DNA from: Deltaproteobacteria bacterium
Lineage (GTDB): Bacteria > Desulfobacterota > DAOWNY01
Assembly (NCBI GenBank): GCA_030642325.1
Contig: DAOWNY010000018.1
Span: 1-14,196, forward strand
Reading direction: 5' to 3'
Length of the DNA stretch: 14,196 bases
The notes below the pieces were generated by a model. That model saw only the letters and a program-made list of their open reading frames with translations, had not been told where the DNA came from and searched no databases. The translations under genes were made by a program, and so were the position numbers. This document shows, one piece after another, positions 5,060 through 13,459 of the stretch (within the stretch, counting starts at the first letter, position 1; every line of letters starts with the position of its first letter).

Positions 5060-6943
5060 CTACTTCTCGGTAAATTCTGCATCTACTACTTCATCATCAC
5101 CGGACGTTTCTTGAGGCCCGTCCGTGGAAGCGCTCCCGGTTGCCTGTTGATAGGCGGCAGCACTGAGACCGTGGGCGGCTTGTTGAAGATCGCTGGTTAA
5201 ACTTTTCAATTTTTCGGCATCCGCATCGTCTTTGATCGCCTGGCGTATGTCGGAGATGAGCTGTTCGCAACGGGTCTTTTCGTGGGAAGGAACCTTCTCA
5301 CCCAGATCTGCAAGCTGTTTTTCTACCTGGTAGGAGAGGCTGTCCGCCTGATTTCCGGCTTCGGCCTTCTCTTTTTTGATCCGGTCTTCTTCTGCATGGG
5401 CCTCGGCATTTTTTATCATCCGGTCAATCTCTTCTTTGTCCAAAGAGGTTGAATCGCTGATGGTGATCTTCTGTTCTTTGTTGGTGGCCTTATCAATGGC
5501 GCTGACATTTAGAATACCGTTGGCATCAATGTCGAAACTAACCTCGATCTGGGGCATGCCCCGGGGACCGGGAGTTATCTGTTCCAGTTTAAAATTACCC
5601 AGCGTACGGTTGTCCCGGGCCATATCCCGTTCCCCCTGAAGAATATGGATATCGACGGCCGGTTGATTGTCCTCGGCAGTAGAGAAAATCTGGCTCCGCT
5701 TGGCCGGAATGGTGGTATTCCGTTCTATGATCCTGGTCATCACTTCCCCCAGAGTTTCTATCCCCAGAGATAGTGGAGTGACATCAAGGAGGAGAATGTC
5801 CTTTACCTCCCCAGCCAATACCCCAGCCTGAATAGCCGCTCCCACCGCTACCACTTCATCGGGATTTACTGTCTGGTTGGGCTTTTTGCCTCCGGTAAGT
5901 TTTTTTACCAGATTCTGGACAGCCGGAATCCGGGTGGAACCACCCACCAGAATCACTTCATCAATGCCATTCCCATTCAGCTTGGCATCATCCATCGCTT
6001 TTTTGAATGGATCGACCAAGCGATTGATAAGATCTCTGGTTAAATCCTCAAACTTAGCCTGGGTCAGCTTAATATCCAGATGCTTGGGACCCTGAGCATC
6101 GGCGGTGATAAAGGGAAGGTTGATGGTGGTCTCCACTGTACTGGAAAGTTCGCATTTAGCCTTTTCCGCCGCTTCGTAAAGCCTCTGTAATGCCTGTTGA
6201 TCCTTCCTTAAATCAATACCATAATTATTCTTAAACTCGGTGGCCAGCCAGTCTACGATCCTCTTATCCAGATCATCTCCCCCCAGGTGGGTATCTCCGT
6301 TGGTGGCCTTCACTTCGATTATTCCTTCTCCTACTTCCAAAATGGATACATCAAATGTGCCACCTCCGAAATCGAAGACCAATATTGTCTCATTACCTTT
6401 TTTATCCAGACCGTATGCCAAAGAAGCAGCGGTGGGTTCATTGATAATCCGAAGCACATTGAGGCCGGCAATGGTTCCCGCATCTTTGGTGGCCTGCCTC
6501 TGAGCATCATTAAAGTAGGCCGGCACAGTGATTACCACATCCTTTACCTTCTCACCCAGGTATTTGGATGCATCATCGGTAAGTTTTTTCAAAACCTGGG
6601 CGGAAATCTCTTCCGGGGCATACCGTTTATTCAGGATATCAAACTTAACAGCCCCTTCTTTTCCTTCTGTCACTTTATAGGATACGAACTTGCTTTCGCT
6701 ACCCACTTCCCCGTATTTTCTTCCGATGAACCGCTTGGCAGAATAGACGGTGTTTTCAGGGTTGATCACTGACTGGCGTTTGGCGATCTGGCCTGCTAAA
6801 CGTTCTCCCTCCTTTGTAAAAGCCACAACAGAATTGGTAGTGCGCGACCCCTCGGCATTGACGATTACGGTGGGGCTCCCCCCTTCCATTACTGCTACTA
6901 CCGAATTGGTAGTTCCTAAATCTATTCCAACTGATTTTGCCAT
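5060..6943 (-). CDS. dnaK: Molecular chaperone DnaK (Hsp70)
   Basis: The start is taken at the second ATG (6943): AAGGAG directly abuts the first ATG (6952) but sits 9 nt from the second, and MAKSVGIDLGTTNS is the usual DnaK N-terminus. The 627-residue product has the phosphate-1 loop IDLGTTNSVVA, phosphate-2 'LVFDFGGGTFDVSILEVG', adenosine motif 'VILVGGSTRIPAVQ', the interdomain linker with ILLLDVTP (about 385-393), the substrate-binding beta-sandwich, the helical lid (about 505-600) and the acidic tail ending DDEVVDAEFTEK. It is an ATP-driven cytosolic chaperone working with the CbpA-type J-protein encoded downstream. No CIRCE operator is visible upstream. A weak sigma-54-like site lies at 7022-7037. 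Family length and motifs are complete. Confidence 0.98.
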   Translation of the reverse strand: MAKSVGIDLGTTNSVVAVMEGGSPTVIVNAEGSRTTNSVVAFTKEGERLAGQIAKRQSVINPENTVYSAKRFIGRKYGEVGSESKFVSYKVTEGKEGAVKFDILNKRYAPEEISAQVLKKLTDDASKYLGEKVKDVVITVPAYFNDAQRQATKDAGTIAGLNVLRIINEPTAASLAYGLDKKGNETILVFDFGGGTFDVSILEVGEGIIEVKATNGDTHLGGDDLDKRIVDWLATEFKNNYGIDLRKDQQALQRLYEAAEKAKCELSSTVETTINLPFITADAQGPKHLDIKLTQAKFEDLTRDLINRLVDPFKKAMDDAKLNGNGIDEVILVGGSTRIPAVQNLVKKLTGGKKPNQTVNPDEVVAVGAAIQAGVLAGEVKDILLLDVTPLSLGIETLGEVMTRIIERNTTIPAKRSQIFSTAEDNQPAVDIHILQGERDMARDNRTLGNFKLEQITPGPRGMPQIEVSFDIDANGILNVSAIDKATNKEQKITISDSTSLDKEEIDRMIKNAEAHAEEDRIKKEKAEAGNQADSLSYQVEKQLADLGEKVPSHEKTRCEQLISDIRQAIKDDADAEKLKSLTSDLQQAAHGLSAAAYQQATGSASTDGPQETSGDDEVVDAEFTEK

Positions 6944-7109
6944 TTCTACCATCTCCTTTTATATTTTCCCCCCGAAATAATTCCGGGAAGCCTTTGGTAT
7001 TTTATTCTTACTTCATTTTCCTGCCGTCATAGTGCCGGCGATGACTTTTTTCCAAATAATAAAATTATCGTCATAATCAATCTTAAAGAGACCGGTTGAT
7101 CATACTGCC

Positions 7110-7135
7110 AAAATTTCCCGGAGTAGGGAAATCTT
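7110..7135 (-). terminator. Probable intrinsic terminator or attenuator after hsp20
   Basis: On the minus strand AAGATTTCCC pairs with GGGAAATTTT around a 6-base loop. The stem is 10 bp including one G-U, with three G-C pairs and an AT-rich base ending in TTTT. It begins at the hsp20 stop codon. The T-run is short and part of the stem, so termination may be partial and allow read-through to dnaK about 190 bp further on. Confidence 0.5.
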
Positions 7136-7580
7136 ATTCTATTTCAACTTTGATCTCATTAGGTTTTACCTCTTCTTTTTTGGGAAGAGTTATCCTCAGA
7201 GTACCGTTTTTGTATTTGGCCTTGATTCCTTCGTTTTTCACCTCAACAGGAATCCTGACTGATCGAGAAAAATTACCATAGCTTCTTTCCGCCCAGTAGT
7301 AATTTTCTTTCTTCCATTCTTCTTCCTGTTTTTTTTCTCCCTTTATGGTCAAGGTATCGCCATTTAGGGATATATCAACATCCTTGGGCTCCATTCCGGG
7401 AATTTCCACATTGATCGCTATTGCATCCTTGGTCTCTGCGATATCCAGGGCGGGAACCCATCTTTTTTCGGCAGGTTCCGGGGAAATTTCCTCTACGAAC
7501 AACCGCTCGAAAAAATCATCAATTTCTCCTCCAAAGGGGGTTAGCCCTCTAAGAGGTCTCCAGGGCATCAGTGCTGTCAT
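7134..7580 (-). CDS. hsp20: Small heat shock protein, Hsp20/alpha-crystallin family
   Basis: The start chosen is ATG 7580, 7 nt after GGAGGT, giving 148 residues beginning MTALMPWRPLRG. A longer in-frame extension to 7664 lacks a ribosome binding site and is hydrophilic filler. The alpha-crystallin domain spans about 44-134, with 'VEIPGMEPKDVDIS' (58-71) and the conserved GTLRITLPK (126-134). The C-terminal tail carries the I-x-V anchor (IKV, 143-145) used for oligomer assembly. It is an ATP-independent holdase that keeps unfolded clients available for DnaK, encoded next in the same direction. A consensus sigma-54 promoter lies 90 bp upstream. Confidence 0.95.
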   Translation of the reverse strand: MTALMPWRPLRGLTPFGGEIDDFFERLFVEEISPEPAEKRWVPALDIAETKDAIAINVEIPGMEPKDVDISLNGDTLTIKGEKKQEEEWKKENYYWAERSYGNFSRSVRIPVEVKNEGIKAKYKNGTLRITLPKKEEVKPNEIKVEIE

Positions 7581-7669
7581 TTCTATTACCTCCTTCTTTA
7601 TTTTCCTTTCTCCGGGAATGTTTTGAAATAAACTCTTTTTTTTGCTGTATTTTCTAAAAAGCAACTAGT

Positions 7670-7685
7670 AGCAATTTTTGTGCCA
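7670..7685 (-). promoter_or_regulatory. Sigma-54 (RpoN) promoter for hsp20
   Basis: The minus strand reads TGGCACAAAAATTGCT: TGGCAC, five A residues, TTGCT, a full consensus match with correct GG-to-GC spacing. A start about 12 bp downstream would give a leader of roughly 75 nt. Its distance to the start codon is similar to that of the rubrerythrin-operon promoter. The upstream flank is AT-rich, suitable for bending, but no activator site was identified. Confidence 0.88.
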
Positions 7686-7866
7686 CTTTTTGGGGGTTAT
7701 TCATTAAATTTATAACATATTAATTTTATTCAAAAAAATGGCTTGAAAATTATGCTTTTAAAAAATGGATGATGTTGAAAGGAACTTATTCTATAAAGAA
7801 ATCTGAGTATATATAGAAAGATTCTTAAGATAAAAGGGGTAAAGACCGGGGTAGCGAAAAGAGAGT

Positions 7867-9060
7867 TTATCCCACCATGGAATTTATGGCGTCGATCGGC
7901 CTCTGGCCGGATGCCCGAAGGGCGGGATATATCCCCGCCAGAATACCCATCGCAATTGTTCCAAAAAAACAGGTTAAAAGCAGACCGGGAGTAATCAAAA
8001 CAAGGTCGCCGCGGGGGGAATAGGGTAAAACCGTCCTTGCCAGCCGGCCCACGAAATTGCCACCCAGAATTGCAATGGTGATGCCGCCTGCCCCTCCCAC
8101 TGTGCAATAAAGAATGGTCTCAAGCCAGATCAGCTTGAAGATATGAAACCGGGAAGCCCCAATCGCTTTCATCACCCCTATCTCCCGGGTGCGTTCAAAG
8201 ACAGACATCAGCACCGCATTCATCACCCCGATAACCGCAATAAAGATGGCAATAACCGCTACTGACATCACCATAATTCTTGCACGTCCGATCAGGTTGA
8301 GAATAGTTCCTTTTACCTGGGCCATACTGATTACCTGTATTTCCGGAACCCGAAAGAGTTCTTCTTCAAATTCCGGATACTGATCCAAATTTTTCAATCT
8401 GATCCCCATCCCGGTTATTTTCCCTTCCCTGCGAAAGATTCGTTGCAGGGTCTTGATCGGCAGAAAGGTTATCCCGTCATCCTGGGTACCCATTCTCTCA
8501 AAAATGCCTACCACCTTCAGGATTTTATTGATACCGGGGATAAAAATTTTATCTCCCACCAACCTCTGCTCCAGTTCTGCTGCCTCGTAACCGATGATAG
8601 CCTCATCACTATTTTCCCCATCAAACCACCCCCCTGCTTTAAATTTTATCCAGGGCCTGAGCTCACTGAAGCTGGTCTTTTCAATGCCGAGAAAATAGCG
8701 AAGACCGACTCCACCCGGCAAATCGGGATCAGTAACTACTTCGATCAACTGGGGAGTGATTTTATCCACATGAGGATTTTGGGCGATCCGGGTAAATACG
8801 TCCTCCCCGATATACCGCAGTCCCCCTCCCCCCTGGAGCATCATGGTGGCCGCCTCGTAAGGACAACCCTTGGCGGTTACCAGCACTTGATAGCCCATCT
8901 TTTCAACATCGTTGGCAAGTGCCCTTTGATAGCCGATGTTGAAGCCCAGCAGGCTCACCAGAGCGGCCATTGATGTCGCTACCGCCAGTATGGTAAGGAT
9001 AGTTCTGATTCGCCTTCGCTTCAGGTTTTTATAGGCGAGGAACAAAAATTTTAACATCAT
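7867..9060 (-). CDS. ABC transporter permease, MacB/FtsX type (second permease of the cluster)
   Basis: The 397-residue protein has the MacB/FtsX layout: N-terminal basic region and TM1 (about 18-40), a large periplasmic domain (about 45-255), then three helices (about 258-283, 310-335, 357-380). The cytoplasmic coupling segment 'FERTREIGVMKAIGASRFHI' (288-307) is the family hallmark. The periplasmic domain has a single Cys in GCPYEAATMML (65-75) followed by a Gly run. Family members do not usually form a substrate channel; they transmit ATPase motion to the periplasm for lipoprotein extraction or export (MacB, LolCE). It overlaps the upstream lipoprotein gene by ATGA, is the last gene of the cluster, and no convincing terminator follows. 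It probably pairs with the other permease (11925-13133) as a heterodimer on the double ATPase (inference). Substrate unknown. Confidence 0.9.
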   Translation of the reverse strand: MMLKFLFLAYKNLKRRRIRTILTILAVATSMAALVSLLGFNIGYQRALANDVEKMGYQVLVTAKGCPYEAATMMLQGGGGLRYIGEDVFTRIAQNPHVDKITPQLIEVVTDPDLPGGVGLRYFLGIEKTSFSELRPWIKFKAGGWFDGENSDEAIIGYEAAELEQRLVGDKIFIPGINKILKVVGIFERMGTQDDGITFLPIKTLQRIFRREGKITGMGIRLKNLDQYPEFEEELFRVPEIQVISMAQVKGTILNLIGRARIMVMSVAVIAIFIAVIGVMNAVLMSVFERTREIGVMKAIGASRFHIFKLIWLETILYCTVGGAGGITIAILGGNFVGRLARTVLPYSPRGDLVLITPGLLLTCFFGTIAMGILAGIYPALRASGQRPIDAINSMVG

Positions 9061-9476
9061 TTAATCTCAATCTTTTTTCCCACAATCATAAACCTGCCCC
9101 GTCCCCTTACTACCTTTCCCTCCACCGTAGCGGTACTTCCCAGTTTTTGGGGGATAAAGATTCCCGAAGGATAGAGGGCAACAAAAATAACCCCGGTCTT
9201 ATCCTGCAAATGAAGCTCACAGCCGTCCGGGCACTCCCAGACTATTTTTCCCTCAAGTTTTACCAGGGTGCCCGTGTAGTGGTCCGGCCTGCTGAAAATT
9301 TCTCCGATTTTTATGGAGACGGGGTTGGTTCCCACTTTGGTGATTACCGTGGAGATAGCTTCCCCATCTGTTTTTTCCTGGCTGCACCCCCAAAACAACA
9401 GCACCATCCCCACTAAAAGAAGAAAGATACTATTCTTTCGGTCAGGGATCCCCCTGATTATTTTTTTAAAAATCAT
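9057..9476 (-). CDS. Putative OB-fold-like lipoprotein
   Basis: The 139-residue protein has a hydrophobic export signal (about 16-29) ending in a lipobox-like LLFWGC, with Cys31 as the probable lipidated residue; Phe and Trp at -3 and -2 are atypical. The mature part is short and beta-rich: IFSRPDHYTGTLVKLEGKI, then WECPDGCELHLQDKTGVIF, then VEGKVVRGRGRFMIVGKKIE. This 'keeps part of itself then adds a beta-barrel' pattern resembles OB-fold periplasmic proteins that carry a Cys pair in a C-x3-C arrangement (WECPDGC), which may bind metal or form a disulfide. It sits 38 bp after the eight-span membrane gene and overlaps the permease downstream, so it is likely a periplasmic component of the same ABC system. 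Family assignment is tentative. Confidence 0.7.
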   Translation of the reverse strand: MIFKKIIRGIPDRKNSIFLLLVGMVLLFWGCSQEKTDGEAISTVITKVGTNPVSIKIGEIFSRPDHYTGTLVKLEGKIVWECPDGCELHLQDKTGVIFVALYPSGIFIPQKLGSTATVEGKVVRGRGRFMIVGKKIEIK

Positions 9477-9514
9477 TTGGTTGGCCCTACTCTTTCTTCC
9501 TTAGCATTCAGCCC

Positions 9515-10534
9515 TCAAACCAGGATAAGATGAATGGAAACAATGATAAGACCAAGAAGCAAGCAACTCCCCGACCATATTAGCAAACTTATCATACTAT
9601 TTTCAATCTGTTGCCTTATTTCTTCATATTTTTTTAAAAAAGTTATTCCCAGGTAAGTTAAATATGCCCAGAAGCCAAACAGGATCAAAACAGTAAAAAG
9701 AGGGGCATCCCAAACTCCCTGCCAGAGGCAGAATATACAATGATGGAAGGGTAAATGAAGAAAGAGGGGGCTTATTTTTGTATGGAGCGCCAAAAAAAAG
9801 ATAATTATGCCGGCAACCGCAATCGGGAAGAGAACAAGCGTGGTGAAAATCCTGGATTCGAGTAATGTTGCTACCCGTCCGGTCAGCCCCTTTTTTTTAA
9901 GAAAAACAAGCAAGCCCGCTTCTCCCCCAATCACAAGAGTCAAAAGATACCAGGTCCTAACCCACACCCAGGAGGAGTGAGTAAAAATTTGAGGAATGGC
10001 GTCGGTGGGAAGATCAAAAAAGGAAGTGCAGCAGGAGACCTGCCGGGGAGGCACGGTAAAAAGAAAATTTAAGTCGAGGAGGGCATCGGTCAGCATTATT
10101 AACCCAAGGGGGAAGAGAGCAATAAGCTTGGCCTTCATAAAGGGTTGGCTTATTATTTTTCTGTCCAGATGGTTTAACACAAGCCAGAATCCGTAGGCGA
10201 AGGGAAGAAAAATCTTGAAACCGGTAGCTATCCAGGCAAGCGGGCTTCCGATTTGGTGGACCCCAAAAAGACACATGGCACCGGGCACGGATGGAATCAT
10301 GCTTTGGAGGGTAAAAAACCATAGGGGAACCAGAATCAACCTAATGAGAAAGCCTAATCCAACCAGAGAAATAATCAAATAGACATTTTTTTCCAGTTCG
10401 TCCTGATCATTTCCCAGCCGGACTGCTCCCCATATTTTTCTTGTTCTCACCCCGGTGACGACTGCCCCCAAACTGAGCACAAGAGAAACAAAAGAAAGGA
10501 GCAGGTAGGTGATTATGAATTTGTTAATAATCAT
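9515..10534 (-). CDS. Polytopic membrane protein with outward Cys/His motifs, unknown family
   Basis: The 339-residue protein has about eight predicted helices (roughly 7-28, 52-77, 98-121, 137-160, 189-212, 229-250, 276-300, 315-337). Positively charged loops (R30-K33, K134-K136, K213-K215, K301-K302) put the inter-helix loops after TM1, 3, 5 and 7 inside. All the loop cysteines then fall outside: C88 (CLFGVHQIGS), C168-C169 (QVSCCTSFFD) and HHCIFC (264-269). Seven Cys/His residues facing the periplasm suggest a metal-binding or thiol-redox site (inference). I do not recognise the family. It starts 14 bp after the double ATPase, with a weak ribosome binding site. Possible roles are a substrate-loading or electron-transfer partner of the ABC machine. 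Confidence 0.8.
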   Translation of the reverse strand: MIINKFIITYLLLSFVSLVLSLGAVVTGVRTRKIWGAVRLGNDQDELEKNVYLIISLVGLGFLIRLILVPLWFFTLQSMIPSVPGAMCLFGVHQIGSPLAWIATGFKIFLPFAYGFWLVLNHLDRKIISQPFMKAKLIALFPLGLIMLTDALLDLNFLFTVPPRQVSCCTSFFDLPTDAIPQIFTHSSWVWVRTWYLLTLVIGGEAGLLVFLKKKGLTGRVATLLESRIFTTLVLFPIAVAGIIIFFLALHTKISPLFLHLPFHHCIFCLWQGVWDAPLFTVLILFGFWAYLTYLGITFLKKYEEIRQQIENSMISLLIWSGSCLLLGLIIVSIHLILV

Positions 10535-10548
10535 AATTGCTCAGAAAT

Positions 10549-11928
10549 TTATAGGATAATGGTTTGGTCGATCCATTTTTCTCCCCGGACGAGGGGGTCG
10601 TGGGAAGCGATTACAATGGTTTTACCCGCTTCTTTTAGTTCCCGGAGGATTTCTAAGACCACCAGGGCGTTCTTTCGGTCCAAATTGGAGGTGGGTTCAT
10701 CGGCCAGGATTATTTCGGGATGATTGATGAGGGCACGGGCAATAGCCACTCTTTGCTGCTCACCCCCACTTATTTCGTTTACCATTAAGTCGATTTTTTC
10801 TTCCAGCCCCAGTTTTTCCAAAATTTCGAAGACTCTTTTTTTCCGTTCTTTTTCTCTCAATCCCAGGGGAATGAGAGGAATCATAACATTTTGTGCTACC
10901 GTAAACCCGGAAAGGAGGTTAAACTGCTGAAAGATGAAACCGATTTTATCTCTTCTCAGGGGGGTCAGAAAGTGGTCGGGAAGGTGAGAGATATCTGTTC
11001 CATCAATCCGGATTTTGCCCCGGGACGGTCGGGTGAGGGTTCCGATGAGGTTTAACAGAGTGGTTTTACCTGAGCCGGAAGCCCCCTCAATTAAAAGGCT
11101 TTCACCTGGTTTAATGGCGAAAGAGACGTCAGAGATGATTTTTATCGCCGATTTTTTCCATCGATAGCTTTTTTCCAGGCCTTCTGTTTTTATTGTCCCC
11201 CATGTTTCGGGAAGAAAATTCGGAGGATTGCGGGCCTTATCTTGCTGATGATCATGAGAGATTCTGCCATCAACAAGACGGATTACCCTGTTTGTCATGT
11301 CGGCCAGCTTAAGGTTGTGGGTGACCAGTACCACCGTGATCCCCTCCTGCCGGCTAAGTTCGTGAAAGAGATGAAAAATTTTTTTGCCGGTGGCAAAGTC
11401 GAGATTTCCGGTTGGTTCATCGGCAAAAATTATTCGGGGTTCGTTGATCAATGCCCGGCCAATGGCCACCCTTTGCATTTCTCCCCCGCTCAGCTGGGAG
11501 GGTAAGTGATGAACCCTCTCTTTTAAACCTATTTTTTTTAAAATAGATTCTATTCTTGAATTGTCAATTTTTTTCTTGCTGAATAAGAGGGGTAATTCAA
11601 TATTTTCCCGAACGGTTAAAGTGGGGAGGAGAAAAAATTGCTGGAAGACAAACCCCATATATTCCCGGCGGAGTTTGACCAGATTAGATTCTTTGAGGCC
11701 GGTTATCTCTATATCGTTTATTCGCAAACTTCCCAAAGAAGCGCTATCCAGGCAGCCCAGCAGATTTAAAAGGGTAGTTTTACCTGAGCCGGAAGGCCCC
11801 ACAATTGCGACAAATTCTCCCTTAATAATGCTGAGATCTATTCCCTCCAGGGCCTGAATATTTTCCCTTCCCCGGCGATAAATTTTGCTCAACCCTTTTG
11901 CTTCAATGAGAACTTCCATTTTCATCAT
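10549..11928 (-). CDS. Double ABC ATPase: two LolD/MacB-type nucleotide-binding domains in one chain
   Basis: The 459-residue chain carries two complete ATPase domains joined by a linker of about 20 residues (around 225-245). Domain 1: Walker A GPSGSGKT (44-51), signature LSGGEMQ (146-152), Walker B IIFADE (166-171), switch His204. Domain 2: Walker A GASGSGKT (282-289), signature ISGGEQQ (386-392), Walker B IILADE (406-411), switch His443. All catalytic residues are intact in both, so two normal ATP sites should form intramolecularly. There are no membrane segments. Members of this subgroup (LolD, MacB-N, FtsE) usually work as separate homodimers, so the fusion fixes an asymmetric dimer, matching two non-identical permeases in the same cluster. 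It overlaps the upstream permease by ATGA; Met1, Met2 or Met4 could be the start. Role: energising the cluster. Confidence 0.95.
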   Translation of the reverse strand: MMKMEVLIEAKGLSKIYRRGRENIQALEGIDLSIIKGEFVAIVGPSGSGKTTLLNLLGCLDSASLGSLRINDIEITGLKESNLVKLRREYMGFVFQQFFLLPTLTVRENIELPLLFSKKKIDNSRIESILKKIGLKERVHHLPSQLSGGEMQRVAIGRALINEPRIIFADEPTGNLDFATGKKIFHLFHELSRQEGITVVLVTHNLKLADMTNRVIRLVDGRISHDHQQDKARNPPNFLPETWGTIKTEGLEKSYRWKKSAIKIISDVSFAIKPGESLLIEGASGSGKTTLLNLIGTLTRPSRGKIRIDGTDISHLPDHFLTPLRRDKIGFIFQQFNLLSGFTVAQNVMIPLIPLGLREKERKKRVFEILEKLGLEEKIDLMVNEISGGEQQRVAIARALINHPEIILADEPTSNLDRKNALVVLEILRELKEAGKTIVIASHDPLVRGEKWIDQTIIL

Positions 11929-13133
11929 ATCCGAATGGCCTCATCCGGCTCGATGGTCCCCATGATCCAGCAGGGAAATATGGTGGCTGTCAGCAGGGGG
12001 AAGATGCCGATTACCAACATAAGCATGACAGTAGAAAAATCTACCTGAAAAGGGACGGAAAATTCAGGATAGATGTGAGACCATCCGAGAAAATAATTTT
12101 TAATTCCCGGGGCTCCGAAAAGTAGATATCCCAAGGCGGCCACCATCCCAAGCAGGGTGGCAATAAGCCCGATGATCAGACTTTCCCAGGATTTAAGCTC
12201 AATTATTTCCAGGACCCCCCACCCCAGAGCCCTAAGAATTCCCATTTCTTTTTTGAGGTCAGTGGTAATATTTGATGCTTGGGCACAGGCAATTAGCAGG
12301 GCGGTAAAAAGGAGTATCATCCAGAGGATTTGAAAAATTCCCGATTTTCTTCCGAAGACCTGTTCATTGATGGCCGAAAGAGAGTCCCTGGTGAGTGCTC
12401 GTAAGTTTGGCATTTCCTGGGAAATTTTCAGGGCGACCCTGGAAGCAGAGCCGGGACGATCAAGAAAAACGCATAAATCGGTGGCATATTCCCGGCCGTA
12501 TCCAAAAAAGGAGCTGACATCATCCTTGGTTGCAAGGATAAGACCGGCGGTATATATGGCCACTTCAGTGGAAAATATCCCAATGATCTCAAATTCATCT
12601 TTCCGGCCCCAGGGATTTTTAAGTGTAAACCGATCTCCCACGTGGGCCGCAAAGGGACGAGAAAATCCTTTGCCCACCACAATTTTTCCCCGATCTCCTT
12701 TTCTCAGGAACCTTCCTGCGGTGAGAGACAAACCTATCTCCGGGGCGATGGGCATCCGGGCGATATCGATTCCCATGAAGGTATAAACTACATCTTCCCC
12801 TCTTTCCAGTCCCCGGGTATAAAGAGTAAGGGGCAGGTAGCCCCAGGCCCTGAGGACTGCCAGTTTCACACCTTCAATTTTGCTGATTTTCTGCCGGCAT
12901 GTCAAAGAAATCATGCCCATTCGTCCCCCCGACAAATTTTGCACTATGATATCCGGCAATAAAGAGAGGGACATTTGGGCGTCACGAAGAAAGCCTTGGC
13001 CCGCAAAGTTCATCGCTCCGTAGATCCCCATTGCCAAAAAAAGAGGGATAAAAAGAGAGATGGTTTTCAGCTTATTGATTCGGAGATTTTCTCCGGCCAT
13101 GGCAAAGATGCCGGTATGTTTTCTAAGATTCAT
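11925..13133 (-). CDS. ABC transporter permease, MacB/FtsX type (first permease of the cluster)
   Basis: The 402-residue protein has TM1 (about 24-46), a periplasmic domain (about 50-262), then TM2 (266-288), TM3 (316-340) and TM4 (366-390). The FtsX coupling motif is seen as 'TTDLKKEMGILRALGWGVLE' (290-309). The periplasmic domain carries the MacB-like core pattern GIDIARMP...GRFLRKGDRGKIVVGKG. It is clearly diverged from the other permease, so a heterodimer with it is likely (inference). It overlaps the small membrane gene upstream and the double ATPase downstream, each by ATGA. Substrate unknown. Confidence 0.9.
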   Translation of the reverse strand: MNLRKHTGIFAMAGENLRINKLKTISLFIPLFLAMGIYGAMNFAGQGFLRDAQMSLSLLPDIIVQNLSGGRMGMISLTCRQKISKIEGVKLAVLRAWGYLPLTLYTRGLERGEDVVYTFMGIDIARMPIAPEIGLSLTAGRFLRKGDRGKIVVGKGFSRPFAAHVGDRFTLKNPWGRKDEFEIIGIFSTEVAIYTAGLILATKDDVSSFFGYGREYATDLCVFLDRPGSASRVALKISQEMPNLRALTRDSLSAINEQVFGRKSGIFQILWMILLFTALLIACAQASNITTDLKKEMGILRALGWGVLEIIELKSWESLIIGLIATLLGMVAALGYLLFGAPGIKNYFLGWSHIYPEFSVPFQVDFSTVMLMLVIGIFPLLTATIFPCWIMGTIEPDEAIRI

Positions 13134-13459
13134 CTATCTACCCGCCTGATCTCAATTTGGTATATGGTCTCATTTAAACCTGGGGGGGGATCCAGTTTCT
13201 CGTCGTCGGAAAAACAGGAATAACCGCCGGGGATATCACTTAAAATAGAATATATACCCCAACCAGCGTGGATATTCCTGGCCGCCAGGCCGGGAGAATT
13301 GATTGCCAGGGTTGAAATCCCGGTGCTTTGAATGACCGCTTTTCCGGCAACCACACCGATCATTTTCTGATGATGGCTAATTTCACTGATACCGTAAAGG
13401 ATCACAAAAAGAGCCGTTAAAATGAGGAATGATCCCAAGATGATTTTGCCCTGATTCAT
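13130..13459 (-). CDS. Small single-span membrane protein, unknown family
   Basis: The 109-residue protein has one N-terminal helix (about 6-24) that may be a signal anchor, leaving a mostly polar periplasmic part with one Cys (82, in GGYSCFSDDEK) and a Pro-rich PPPGLNE turn before a basic end. No family recognised. Its start overlaps the exported FMN-binding-like gene and its stop overlaps the first permease, both by ATGA. That tight coupling implies it works in the same complex, possibly as an accessory subunit of the permease. Confidence 0.75.
   Translation of the reverse strand: MNQGKIILGSFLILTALFVILYGISEISHHQKMIGVVAGKAVIQSTGISTLAINSPGLAARNIHAGWGIYSILSDIPGGYSCFSDDEKLDPPPGLNETIYQIEIRRVDR

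Noticed and set aside
6287..6772. Plus-strand 161-codon ORF inside dnaK
   Set aside because: It lies wholly antisense to a complete, strongly conserved dnaK; a shadow frame.
6944..7133. CIRCE/HrcA operator before dnaK
   Set aside because: No TTAGCACTC-N9-GAGTGCTAA-like inverted repeat is present in the interval.
7735..7866. Terminator at the end of the ABC cluster
   Set aside because: Only an imperfect AT-rich pairing near 7798-7830 was found, without a clean stem and T-run.
8443..8973. Plus-strand 176-codon ORF inside the second permease
   Set aside because: Antisense shadow of a clear FtsX/MacB-type gene, without its own ribosome binding site or recognisable protein.
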